Shown one piece after another: positions 33,401 through 41,000 of a stretch of DNA of 64,000 nt (position 1 is its first letter; every line of letters begins with the position of its first letter). The notes below the pieces were generated by a model. It worked only from the letters and a program-made list of their open reading frames with translations, searched no databases and had not been told where the DNA came from. A program made the translations under genes and the position numbers. Source of the stretch: Manduca sexta (taxonomy: Eukaryota; Arthropoda; Insecta; Lepidoptera; Sphingidae); contig NC_051121.1 of NCBI RefSeq assembly GCF_014839805.1, forward strand, positions 4,075,116-4,139,115. Reading direction: 5' to 3'.

Positions 33401-36235
33401 GCCACACACTCGCCACCCTCCACACCCTCCACGCCGCCCAAGCTCTACACCGTCAAAATGGACAAGTGCCAAGTCGTCGATGCTGAGGTTACATTACTCT
33501 CTATTACATAGCATTATATATTCATAATATTTTTTTAATGTAAAGAAAAGCAGAAGAAATTATCATATAATAGAAATAAGAATTATACGTTTTTCCGATT
33601 GATGTAGTATCTAGGTCATAAGGGGCCGTTCAAGTATTATGAAGATTTTTTATTTTGGTAAAACAATTTATTTAAAATGACTACAACATTATAGCCAATG
33701 TTTACTACTGGACATAATAATACTTAACACCTCATGTCTCAGGATGGCGAGCGCAGTGGAATATCAAACAATACTTGGTAATTACATGTTTAAGATGGTG
33801 TTTTATGGTTTATGGGCGCTCGTATCGATTACCATCAGGCGAACGGCAAGCTCGTCTCGTCCTTCAAAGCAATTGATGCCAACAGTCTAAATTGAAGTTT
33901 TTTGAGCTTTAATAATTTTGTCCTATCTTCAGATTTCAGATGACGACAGCGTGGCGTCGTGCGAGTCGTCGTGCGAGGACGCGTACGAGACGGCGGACGA
34001 GCACGCGCGCGACGCGGACGACATGAGCGACGCCAGCGCGCGCGCACTCGCCGAACCCTACATATACGGGTAAGGAGTGTTGACATTTCAAATATGAACG
34101 TCTGTGAAACTAACGCCATCTATTGAAATACTTTGTTTAGTTTTTTTATGGTTTGTATAAAAAAGAAGAGTTTAGTTAGCAATGGTTTTGCAACTGAATT
34201 TTAACAAGGGTTATCCTTGTTAAAATTCAGTTGTTCACACCAAGAACTTATAATATCGCCCCGTTAGTCTAGCAGCGTGTGTAAGCTGTAATATTGATCA
34301 TTTTATTGTGCCTGACATGGCAATAGGTTAGTCGCTATCATAAGGACGAAATACACACGCTATTAAACCCCTTAGGGATATGAGCATGAAGTATTATACC
34401 TTTTTCTTTCTAAGATATTCCACAGTTTTACACAATGTTATGCGCATGCAAAAATATGATTATTTTTCGGAAACCATACGAATAAATAATATAAATAATT
34501 TGAAATTAATCCTAGACTCAGACTTCGAATGTAATCTGTCAGCATTTATTGCATCACAAACTTTATTGATTTCACGTACCTATAAAAAATCATCACCAGC
34601 GAGGAGCCAAGCAAGATGGACAGGCTGGTGTTCGAGGCCCTGTGGCAGCTGCCCGTCAACCCCGACCAGTTCCCGCACGTATACCGCTGGCGGCACAGCG
34701 TGGCACTCTACTCGAAGGACGAAAGGGACAAGTGAGTATCTATCAGGCGACTTTAATAAACGATGTCAATGCCTTTCCTTTCTAGAACCACGCCTGCTGG
34801 CTTGATGCACTACAGATCGGTGGTGTCTTCCGTCTCGGCGCGAACCAAAAGGTTCGGTAATTCATATCTGGGTAGCACCATCAAGCTGTGGAATGATTTG
34901 CCAGTGTATGAGTTCCCTCCTTCCTATAACTTGGAGTCGTTCTAACGGAGCGTGAAGAAGCAATTATGCAGGCCGGCATGACTGTGGCGACCGTCTTTAG
35001 CCGGTCGGCACTCTCTTTTTGCTTCTCTTCGCTTAACATCAGGTGTAGTAAAGCCATTTTGCCGAGCTAATACAAAAAAAAAAATTACGGCAATGGTGAG
35101 AAGAAACCACTCAAAACTAGCCATTTGGAGCATCTCATAGGGCTTGTCGTAGAGCAAGCGTGCTAGGGATTCCCATAAGTAAGACTCAGACATGCTCTGA
35201 CCTGCTTTGCGGCAGGCACAAGACAGGGTGGAGTGGAAGCAGCTCTCAGCGCTACCACCAAGGCTTACCAAAGCAGTTCATACTGATACTGATTGTAGGT
35301 AACCGTGTTTGTAAAATATAAATATAATGCGGGTAGGTAGACAGAAGTATAAAGCCAGTCTGGAGCATGTCCTGGTGTTTGATTAGCGCATAACTTTTAC
35401 ACTAATATTAGTATATTTGAGATCAGGTGCGTTTTTGTATAGCTATCTCCCACACACATCCGCACGGTAATAGCGGTGACGTCACGACTAGTTGCACGTC
35501 TCTCGTTTAATTGACACGCACGAGATTTGAAGTGTTCATGGAACGAACTGAATACGTGTGGGAGCGCTACCCACGCGTCCGCATTCCTTAAGATATGAAG
35601 AATTAGGCGTCCAATAATGTATATTGTGTTTATTTCTAGATGGCAACCGGCCCCGATAGCTGAAGACACGTCATCTTGCTCATCATGGGTGATGGATAGT
35701 CCTTGCTCAAAAATGATTAGGGGACTTAGGATGCGCGGGGTCGCGTCCCCCGGGACTCCGGGCACGCCGCCCGGCGCGGCCACACCGCCCTCCGCCGCGC
35801 GCTGTTCCACGCCTGTCAGGGAGGCGCCGAGGGAGGATAACGGACGAGCCGTGTCTTTGCAGGTACGACTGTAGACTTTTGGAAAAGTTGGTGCCTTAGA
35901 TTCGCGAAAAATAAGTTAAAAACAATAATTGTGTATATGTTCTCTTTAAAGCAGTTAGAAACAATAAACATTCAAGTAATACGATTCCACCATACAAAAT
36001 TATTATTCAATGTAATTATTGTGATCAGCGATAACGTTTATGGTCTTATGTCCTCGGACTATATTGGGATTGCGGTAGATTTTTTTTTTTTCATTACTAT
36101 ATTTAGAGTTAGGGACTAAATTGTGGCTATATTTCATTTCAGGTGTCAAACTGGCTACGAGTGACAGGTCCTAACTCACCGCGGTTGGTCCTGGCGTCCA
36201 AAAACGTAGGTCACAACGTCAGCTTCGGATTCTAG
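12408..36235 (+). CDS. ANKLE2: Ankyrin repeat and LEM domain-containing protein 2 homologue
   Basis: Thirteen coding exons join in phase: 12408-12645, 13485-13640, 27451-27614, 28951-29091, 29515-29688, 30743-30895, 31724-31899, 32144-33186, 33315-33487, 33933-34069, 34600-34731, 35640-35862, 36143-36235 (1000 codons plus stop). Exons 1-2 encode a caulimovirus-VI/RNase H1-type fold (YYGVYIPCEIK ... ARFKAFKSRQDAVSFA). Exons 4-5 encode two ankyrin repeats (YNALHIAAK, TPLHFAAKFGA). Exons 6-8 hold the conserved post-ankyrin region (YYVPVLHYED, LEILAFAGPM, FRRRWKTPPR, WKEYWPFLDTF). In animals ANKLE2 is an ER/nuclear-envelope protein that lets PP2A dephosphorylate BAF after mitosis. The N-terminal membrane segment and LEM domain of the human protein are not visible; an upstream coding exon cannot be excluded because an acceptor-like site precedes the ATG. 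Intron 2 is 13.8 kb. AATAAA lies at 36437-36442. Confidence 0.92.
13692..13800. repeat. Foldback element with 41-bp arms in ANKLE2 intron 2
   Basis: The left arm starts TAGTTTTCTCCTGACGTTTC and runs through AAAGACTTTGCAG to CCTTTGTG at 13732. The right arm, 13760-13800, is its reverse complement with only a few mismatches. The loop is about 27 bp. Such hairpins are typical of short non-autonomous elements; no coding sequence is present. Confidence 0.75.
14750..14792. repeat. GC-rich inverted repeat GGGGGAGCGAG/CTCGCTCCCCC
   Basis: Perfect 11-bp arms flank a 21-nt loop that contains CTATTTGATACGTA. The same 14-mer recurs at 3484-3497 in the left flank next to a similar G-rich stretch, so this is probably a piece of a dispersed repeat. 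No function is evident. Confidence 0.5.
15259..15285. repeat. Perfect 27-bp AT palindrome
   Basis: AATCTAATATAAT is followed by one A and then ATTATATTAGATT, a perfect inverted repeat. It could be a cruciform-prone point or the relic of an element end. It lies in ANKLE2 intron 2. Confidence 0.6.
16052..16275 (+). mobile_element. Dispersed repeat, family R3, copy 1
   Basis: This shares AATAGAATGTCGACTGACGA, the segment AGCTGATCCCGGA and GGGCCACTATGGCAGGTTTT with copies at 18256-18446 (reverse), 20669-20935 and 51863-52060. It is about 200 bp, has no coding potential and carries no convincing Pol III boxes. The superfamily is not determined. Confidence 0.7.
18256..18446 (-). mobile_element. 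Dispersed repeat, family R3, copy 2 (reverse)
   Basis: On the minus strand it reads TGCAGGGCAAAGTGATCTAA, then CACCTGATGGTAAGTGG and CACTAACGTGGGCCACTAAG, matching the other R3 copies. It lies in ANKLE2 intron 2, close to two SINEs. Confidence 0.7.
18495..18815 (-). mobile_element. tRNA-derived SINE (lepidopteran type)
   Basis: Read on the minus strand, the element starts AGCGGCGATAGCCTAGTTGG (A-box-like) and continues to GCAGGTTCAAATCCCAAGGG (B box). The body contains TTCACCGTTAAAG on the plus strand and GGCCAGCGTGGTGGACTAAA on the minus strand, and it ends in a simple-sequence tail (TATTGTTATTGTTG). I recognise this architecture as a widespread lepidopteran tRNA-related SINE. A divergent head fragment occurs at 28860-28906. 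Confidence 0.85.
18836..18950 (-). repeat. Repeat end with ATCGACTTCAAAAAA motif, copy 1
   Basis: On the minus strand it begins AATCGACTTCAAAAAAAAGA and continues through GAGGTTCTCAAATCGACTGC to ACGTGATTACTCCGCCAATT. The same order of motifs is found on the plus strand at 28208-28440. It is non-coding and probably the end of a dispersed transposable element. Confidence 0.6.
18968..19235 (+). mobile_element. tRNA-derived SINE, family S2, copy 1
   Basis: The head has a split Pol III promoter: CTTGGTGGCGTAAATG resembles an A box and GGGGTTCGAATCCC is a consensus B box. The body includes CTATATGGCGGTAGGCCCGT and TTGCACCTCTGCCTACCCCT. A reverse copy lies in HDAC11 intron 4 (57700-57955), and a tail fragment in an OFD1 intron (about 44370-44440). 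Confidence 0.8.
19520..20036 (+). repeat. Lepidopteran dispersed repeat with TTTGCCCGCGGC motif
   Basis: It begins ACTAGCTTTTGCCCGCGGCT, continues with TTCTTCCCAGGATCTCAAAC, and ends CTTCAGCTTTATATAATAGT after TTCCTGAGATTAGTGCGTTC. This combination is common across lepidopteran genomes and probably belongs to a non-autonomous element, possibly Helitron-like. A related end is found at about 61390-61455 in reverse. The class assignment is from memory of such repeats and is uncertain. Confidence 0.55.
20669..20935 (+). mobile_element. Dispersed repeat, family R3, copy 3
   Basis: It contains GACAAAGTGACCCCACTGC, GTCCAATAGAATGTCGACTG and CTGGGCCACTATGGCGGGTT in the same order as the other R3 copies. 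It is a longer copy than most, running on through TGTACGGTGGTCGCTATCCG. Confidence 0.7.
21804..21841. repeat. Perfect 18-bp inverted repeat carrying two octamer motifs
   Basis: TAAATGCAAATGCTTAAA and its exact reverse complement are separated by AA. Each arm contains the POU-factor octamer (ATGCAAAT or ATTTGCAT). It lies in the large ANKLE2 intron. It may equally be the hairpin tip of a short element. Confidence 0.6.
22183..22781 (-). pseudogene. Decayed Mutator-like (MULE) transposase fragment
   Basis: Two minus-strand frames together resemble the N-terminal zinc-binding and following region of insect Mutator-like transposases. From 22781, residues such as IIDFQYFLDQIKTLNNH, then TGCSIEHLQLL, then STFLMKCNMCNMEF carry the family's CxxC pattern. 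After a shifted or stopped interval, KCYDELAK, a stop codon, then LKLAAEDRMQEAARKETDK and DGIPILTLKAGCCWSK follow the family motif around DGIP and the CWSKRS-like sequence. Frame changes and an in-frame stop (a TGA where family members have a tryptophan) show that it is dead. The catalytic part is missing. It lies in ANKLE2 intron 2. Confidence 0.6.
23280..23705. other. Unexplained GC-rich block in ANKLE2 intron 2
   Basis: This stretch is much richer in G and C than the surrounding intron and contains CGCGCCCGCCG, GGCGGGCGG and ACGCCGCGGGCG. Small open frames exist but none has family resemblance. It directly abuts the large foldback element at 23711-24653 and follows the Mutator-like relic, so transposon sequence is the likeliest explanation. 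Confidence 0.4.
23711..24653. mobile_element. Large foldback element with arms of about 250 bp
   Basis: The left arm, about 23711-23970, starts AGTCCATTGAAATGTTACA and includes GTCAATAGAAGCTTAA and CGCGATATCTCGGAAACTAT. The right arm, about 24411-24653, is its reverse complement in the same order, with scattered mismatches and small gaps. The spacer of about 440 bp is AT-rich and non-coding. This is the structure of a foldback transposon or of two element copies inserted head to head. Confidence 0.8.
25634..26130. repeat. Tandem repeat, about 164-bp unit, three copies
   Basis: The landmark AAGATC followed by CATCGAATT recurs at 25634, 25797 and 25963, giving spacings of 163 and 166 bp. TACCGGCTTCCCTTTTAG or its variant and TTAATAAGCTAT recur in each unit. 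Units differ by many substitutions, so the array is old. Minus-strand open frames across it exist only because the unit repeats; they shift frame between units and are not credible genes. It sits in ANKLE2 intron 2. Confidence 0.8.
27666..27956 (-). mobile_element. Dispersed SINE-like repeat, family S4, copy 1
   Basis: On the minus strand it reads through GCTCAGG-like sequence into ATGTCTCAGGATGGCGAGCG, CAGTGGAATACCAAACAATA, TTTATGGGCGGTCGTATCGC and CAGGCGAACGGAATGATCGT. A second copy in the plus orientation is at 33675-33872. The plus-strand right end includes CTTGGCGGCAGAAATAGACG and GAGACCTACCACCAG, which I know from common lepidopteran repeats. It lies in ANKLE2 intron 3. Confidence 0.7.
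28208..28440 (+). repeat. Repeat end with AACCGACTTCAAAAAA motif, copy 2
   Basis: It begins TTAACCGACTTCAAAAAAGG, continues with AATTCGACTGTATG, a T-run and ACGCGATTACTCCGTCAATT, then GGTCCCGTAGTCACCAAGTC. The first half matches the reverse of 18836-18950. It is a non-coding dispersed repeat in ANKLE2 intron 3. Confidence 0.6.
28860..28906 (-). repeat. Head fragment of a tRNA-derived SINE
   Basis: The minus strand reads AAGCGACGATAGCCTAGTTG and then CTGCCGAAATGAATGTCC, a diverged match to the head of the SINE at 18495-18815. The body is absent. It lies just upstream of the acceptor of ANKLE2 exon 4. Confidence 0.55.
29826..29982 (+). repeat. Retroposon-like 3' end with hairpin and A-tail
   Basis: GGGGCTGCCGTGGTTGCTAA and the later GGTGATAACCACGGCAG form an inverted pair, followed at once by TACCCC and a run of A. 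A second small hairpin, TGGAGGCTACCGAGCCTCCA, lies upstream. A structured 3' end and an A-tail suggest the end of a non-LTR element or SINE. It is in ANKLE2 intron 5. Confidence 0.45.
30896..31358 (+). repeat. 47-bp minisatellite with three-unit higher-order pattern, starting at an ANKLE2 splice donor
   Basis: After a 33-bp partial unit starting exactly at the exon 6 donor (GTGAGA, 30896), units of exactly 47 bp start at 30929, 30976, 31023, 31070, 31117, 31164, 31211, 31258 and 31305, and a last partial unit at 31352. Each begins GTGAGGAATCTACCCTCATG. Two diagnostic sites (GTCGAACT or GTCGGACT; CTCATCGG or CTCACCGG) give the order A B C A B C A B B, so the array grew in steps of three units (141 bp). 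Every unit carries the donor-like GTGAGG. Confidence 0.95.
33675..33872 (+). mobile_element. Dispersed SINE-like repeat, family S4, copy 2
   Basis: It contains ATGTCTCAGGATGGCGAGCG, CAGTGGAATATCAAACAATA and CAGGCGAACGGCAAGCTCGT in the same order as the reverse copy at 27666-27956. It lies in ANKLE2 intron 9. Confidence 0.7.
34191..34233. repeat. Perfect 19-bp inverted repeat in ANKLE2 intron 10
   Basis: CAACTGAATTTTAACAAGG and its exact reverse complement are separated by GTTAT. In the transcript this would be a long perfect hairpin with a 5-nt loop. No surrounding element was recognised. Confidence 0.75.
34763..35080 (+). mobile_element. 3' end of a non-LTR retrotransposon (LINE)
   Basis: A frame ending at 34945 reads FLSRTTPAGLMHYRSVVSSV, then GNSYLGSTIKLWNDLP, FPPSYNLESF and stop. 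This matches the conserved extreme C-terminus of jockey/RTE-like reverse transcriptase polyproteins (the LWN-x-LP-x(6)-Y-x-L-x-x-F pattern). About 130 bp of 3' UTR follow, ending in an A-run at 35071-35080. The rest of the element is absent (5' truncation). It is in ANKLE2 intron 11, sense orientation. Confidence 0.7.
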
Positions 36236-38071
36236 ATGTAAGGACGCGATTCCCTTATACTGCGATACTGACAATGAATATTGGACACAGTAAACGCGTA
36301 CAAGAAAAAAACATAACCGGTTCGATACTATGTATTTTGAAGTTAGCGAAAAGTGTAATATGCTAATATTAAAAACTAACGATTGTTTAAATATGTAAAA
36401 TACTAATAATACATTTGATTAGGAAAATTTTACCTAAATAAAATAAAATATTAGAGTGAAAAGATTTACCTAATTAATGTCTAGTGATAAATCGTATTTT
36501 TCTAATGTACACGTGTTATCGAACTGGTGAAATATGGTGCATTCTTGTATCGTAAATAAATAACCGCCTTATTCGTAGACGTTATTTATCTAAGCTCTGT
36601 CTTTGCTGTGATAACAATCTGTTTCTGAGTGCTGACGGCATGGCAGCCTTCGCAGTGCGTAGACATAGGGCCTTTGTGATTGGCTAATATTGAGATACAA
36701 CTTTAATCCAGTTGGCCGTCAGATAAATTAAGCTGAACGAACAGCAAGCTGTCAGATAAACAAAGCTGAGAAACAGACTCAACACAGCAATGCTTCCGTC
36801 CTTAGATAAATAACGTCTATGAATAGGGGGGTAAGTCTTTACTACTAGAGTTAAACTCTATATAAACGATAGACCGAGAAACTGGAAATAGATTGAATTT
36901 AGGCCAATATTCAATGTCACACATTGTGCTCTCACAAAGTTATGTACCTATTTTTAATATTATTTTTATTATATTTTATACTTGCTGTTAATGGAACTCT
37001 TATAGGCGTTGTTTTTAATTGCTAGATTTGCAGAATTACGTAATATTTTTGAATATTTTTCTTTGGAAAGTGTCGATAGAAAGAAGCAATAATAATAGTG
37101 GTTATAGAATTACTAATGAAACTGAATTGAATTTATAATTTACACGATACGAATTTCATGCGAAACTAGTTGAATGTCTTACAGAAATCATAATTTAGTG
37201 TTTGAAAATAAATCTCTATTGTTTCATATCGATTTCCCATAGACGATATCGTTTAAAAATATTTACTATCCTTGAGGTAAGTTGTGTATAATTTGATTAA
37301 TACATCACAATAGTCATGAATAATTTTGGCAGCTCTAGAAGGTAATCCGTTTGGTGTTAATGTGACTTCAAATTTGGTATTTATTGAATGTGTTGGTGCA
37401 TAATTGTAATATCGATTTTAATCGATCTGTTAGCGGATTTTTAGATGACAACCTAACTATGAAAATAATCTCATTTAGATGACATATTTTATGATTGTGT
37501 TTAGATAATGGAGAATGTATTATTATAGTTATATTTATCAGAGTATTTCAATATAGAGCCAAATAGGACTATTGTTTATATTAAAAAATAATTTTCAATA
37601 ATAAATTTGTACATCAATTATTTCTCAAGCTTAAAAGGTGTCTGCATTATTTAGAGAATTTCTGATGTAAAATTAATACGAAGCTTGAGAACTTAATTGA
37701 TTTAAATGAATGTCCATTGTAGATTAATTTGTCTAAATAATAGTTTAATTGATGACAATAAAAATGATTCACTGCGTTGTTTAGCATTTATAGTTACGTT
37801 AGAAGTAATGTTTTTTTTTATTATGACATAATGCCAAAAGCGAGACAGCGGTGTGTGCACTGACGCGGCGAATGTTTGTACTTTTATAATAAAAAGTAGA
37901 TGACAAGTTGTAAAATATGTTAATGTTATGGAAATAAATTACGACTGGTTCTTGTTACATTGTTTTATTCAGAAATACATATATGTCGTGTTTATTAAAT
38001 TTTCACAGAGAATAAATAAACTTTAACACTTTTATAATAAGTTATTTTTATAAATTGTAATACTGTATAAT
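36236..38071. other. Spacer between the convergent ANKLE2 and OFD1 genes
   Basis: This contains the 3' UTR of ANKLE2 (AATAAA at 36437-36442) and of OFD1 (minus-strand AATAAA at 37991-37996 and 37964-37969). A foldback MITE is annotated at 36564-36833. Nothing else coding was seen. Confidence 0.6.
36564..36833. mobile_element. MITE with subterminal inverted repeats downstream of ANKLE2
   Basis: The left end is CCGCCTTATTCGTAGACG followed by TTATTTATCTAAG. The right end is CTTAGATAAATAACG followed by TCTATGAATAGGGGGG, its inverted complement. Similarity continues inward (CTTTGCTGTG against CACAGCAATG). The 270-bp size and absence of coding sequence fit a miniature inverted-repeat element. Confidence 0.7.
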
Positions 38072-41000
38072 TTATGAATCCCAGAAGTTTTCGTCTTCAG
38101 ACGTCTTTGGTATTGAGATAGGTGAATTGTTCTCGTAATCTGACCGGCTGTTATAATTGTCCACATCAGCTGAGAAGTCGTCGGGGTATTCTCCGATTTC
38201 ACCCTTTTCTGATTCTGTAATAGAATCTTCTAGAATATCCTTAGAAAGTTCTAACTGCATCTGTACACTTGACAACTGATTTTCAGGATCTGCACGGAAA
38301 ATGGCATCGATTACGTCATTTCTCGTCAACCTGGCTTGAACTGGCGATAGGCTTCTGGACCCAAGGGAGTCCATATCGTTCGGTCCCTTTGGACTACTTC
38401 GTTTGGGACTTACAATAATTGTCATCTGCGGAGAAAGTTTCTCGTCAGAATCGGATTCTAAAGTATCTCCAACTTCAATGGGACTTTGGACTACGAGCAA
38501 TAAGTCTTGCGTCTGAGATTCTGTTACTTTGATATCGTTAACTTCGCTGACGCTCTCTACTTCTACTCGAAGTAAATTCTTGTCTTCTGCAGCCTCTGTT
38601 TTCGACAGTTCGTCACGTAAACCAGTCTCCTCTTCCTCAATTTTAACTTCTGGCTCATCAGGTAAATCATATATTTTATTAATATTATGTTTTAATATTT
38701 CCAATTCAGTTATTGCTTTATCCAATTTATTGTCGTCGTTTTGATTTTCAGGTTCACAATCGACTTTTCCGCGGTTAGCGTCTAAGGATTTCTCCGAATC
38801 AATTTTGTCTATACAATCATTGGGCCTATTTCCATCCGGTTTATTGTCACCTTTATTCCTATCATAATATCTAGATTTTTCGGAGTAATAAAGTTTTCTG
38901 AACTCTATAATCGGCGTTTCCAAATAATCATCAGGCAAACGTTTGTCTTCAATCTCAGAATAACTCTCGGGAATAGGACTTGCTTTGTTTTGTGCAACGT
39001 TTTTATTTTTAAAATATGTTTCGCCTATATCGTATTTTGTCTGATATTCTTTAAGATATTTATCAATATCATTATTCATTGTTTTCTGATCGGCTTCTAG
39101 GTACGATATTTTAAAGTCTTTATGTGTGTTATGTGTATCGCCTACTTTTTGCAGTGAACTACTTCTTTTTATTTCTGTGGGAAAAAAAATATTTAAGTCT
39201 CAATATTGTAATCATTGATTTGTACATTAAGATTGAAGTCCGGGTTCACAAACGTTACCTATCTAAGGAGGGATGCCATGATAACACTGGTATTCACAAA
39301 TAGTATGAGGACGCACTGTCGACAATTTTATAGTTTTCCTTGGATTTTTTCAGCTTAGATCTTATACTTTTGTATTATAGTTTCTATCGTTTATTTATTG
39401 GTGATATTGCCAATGTCAAGTAACAATAGCGAATACAAACCATTTCTACAAAATTTTCAGCTCTGTTTATCTAACATTCAATTGAAGAAAGTTGTATCTA
39501 AATATGAGCCAGTCACAGCGCCGCTCTACTCTGCGAAGGCTGTCATGCCGACAGCATTGGGGAAAACCGCTATCACAACATTACTCCATAGTCAGCTAAA
39601 CGTTTGTGTATGGGCATTAGTAACATATTATTCCCATTACTATCTGATTAGTCTTGGTCATTATAAACTTTTCTATAATAACTCGGGAGCAGTGTCTTCC
39701 TAGTGTAAATCGAGAATTAGTATTACATTGTCGCCAGGATAAATGTACTTGAATCAGTAATACCAAATAACCAGGAGGTGAGTTAGAAACGGGTTTATAC
39801 TACTGGACGCTTCCGGAAACTAACTGCAATCAATACTCGGATTTTTTTTTTTTTATTGGAATTCGGCTAAGTACTTGAATGTACTCAGTCAAACTATTGT
39901 TGGTTTCGCAACACTGCTCGAGTTCTAGTTATAAGAGCTGAAGCTAACATTTTCAAGTAATTAATTGGGCCAATCCCGGCGGCACTGCAATGCCGGGCCG
40001 ACCCGTGACGGGAGTGGAGCGAGCTCCGAACATCCCGTCGCTTTACAAAAATCAGTTTAATATACTGGTCCCACAATGTGGGAACTTTCAGATATTAAGC
40101 TGAAAAGAACAGATACTACACTTTGATCTTAGCCAAAAGGCCGAGAAGCGATAACTGCACAGTGGAGTCGAAGCGAAGTCATCAAACGCGAGAGAATCTT
40201 GACATCGCGATGTAGATTTTTGCCCGTATTGAACAACGCCATCTAGCGGATTATACTCAAATTACTCTATGTTTGAATCCGTGGCTAGATTCCAAAGATT
40301 ATGGCAAGTTTTAAATTATACTGTATTAATATATTGATCATTTTCTTGTTTTTATTACTAAAAAAATAGAAAATAATAATAATAACATTCCCTTTAAGAC
40401 TTGTCAAGCTTAGTAAATGTTTCCTTTCCTTTTTGTGTCTTATTGAATGTAATGGAAAAATAAATGCACGTACACTCACCCAAATTCCTAATATCTCTAA
40501 TGACAGACTCGTCAGTGGGCCCGCTGAAACTGGTCCGTTCATTTCTCAGCTCGGCCTGTCGCTTCCTGAAGTTCAGATACGACTTCTCCACGGCTTCGGC
40601 TTCGATTTCCAACTTCCTCAAACGCAGCTTGGCTTCACGAAGTACCGAGTTGGGGCTTTTGTCTCGCGTTACCGTCGGCGTTTGGCGTTTCGTGCTATCC
40701 TTGGTCCTCAACTTATTTTTTACTTCCCTCAGGACGGTGTTGGGACTCTTCTCTCTCATTTTGTCGGCAACGGCAGTCTTCGGTCTTTGACAACGATTCC
40801 CGCTCGTCGGTTCCAAAGAGTCATTTTCAAACTCCTGCGTCTCGGTAAGAAAATTTTGACTTTGCGTTATGGGATCCATTTGGCTAGTGGACGGCTCGGG
40901 TCTCTCCTTTGACAACTTGTCCCTTTGCGCGGTTGTAATGTTTCTTGGCTTCACGACGGCACCTATCGGCGAGGTGCGACGTCTAAGATTTCGCCATTGG

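Noticed and set aside
39398..39703. 101-codon plus-strand frame in OFD1 intron 11
   Set aside because: No family resemblance, no splice or promoter context, and the composition is like the surrounding intron.
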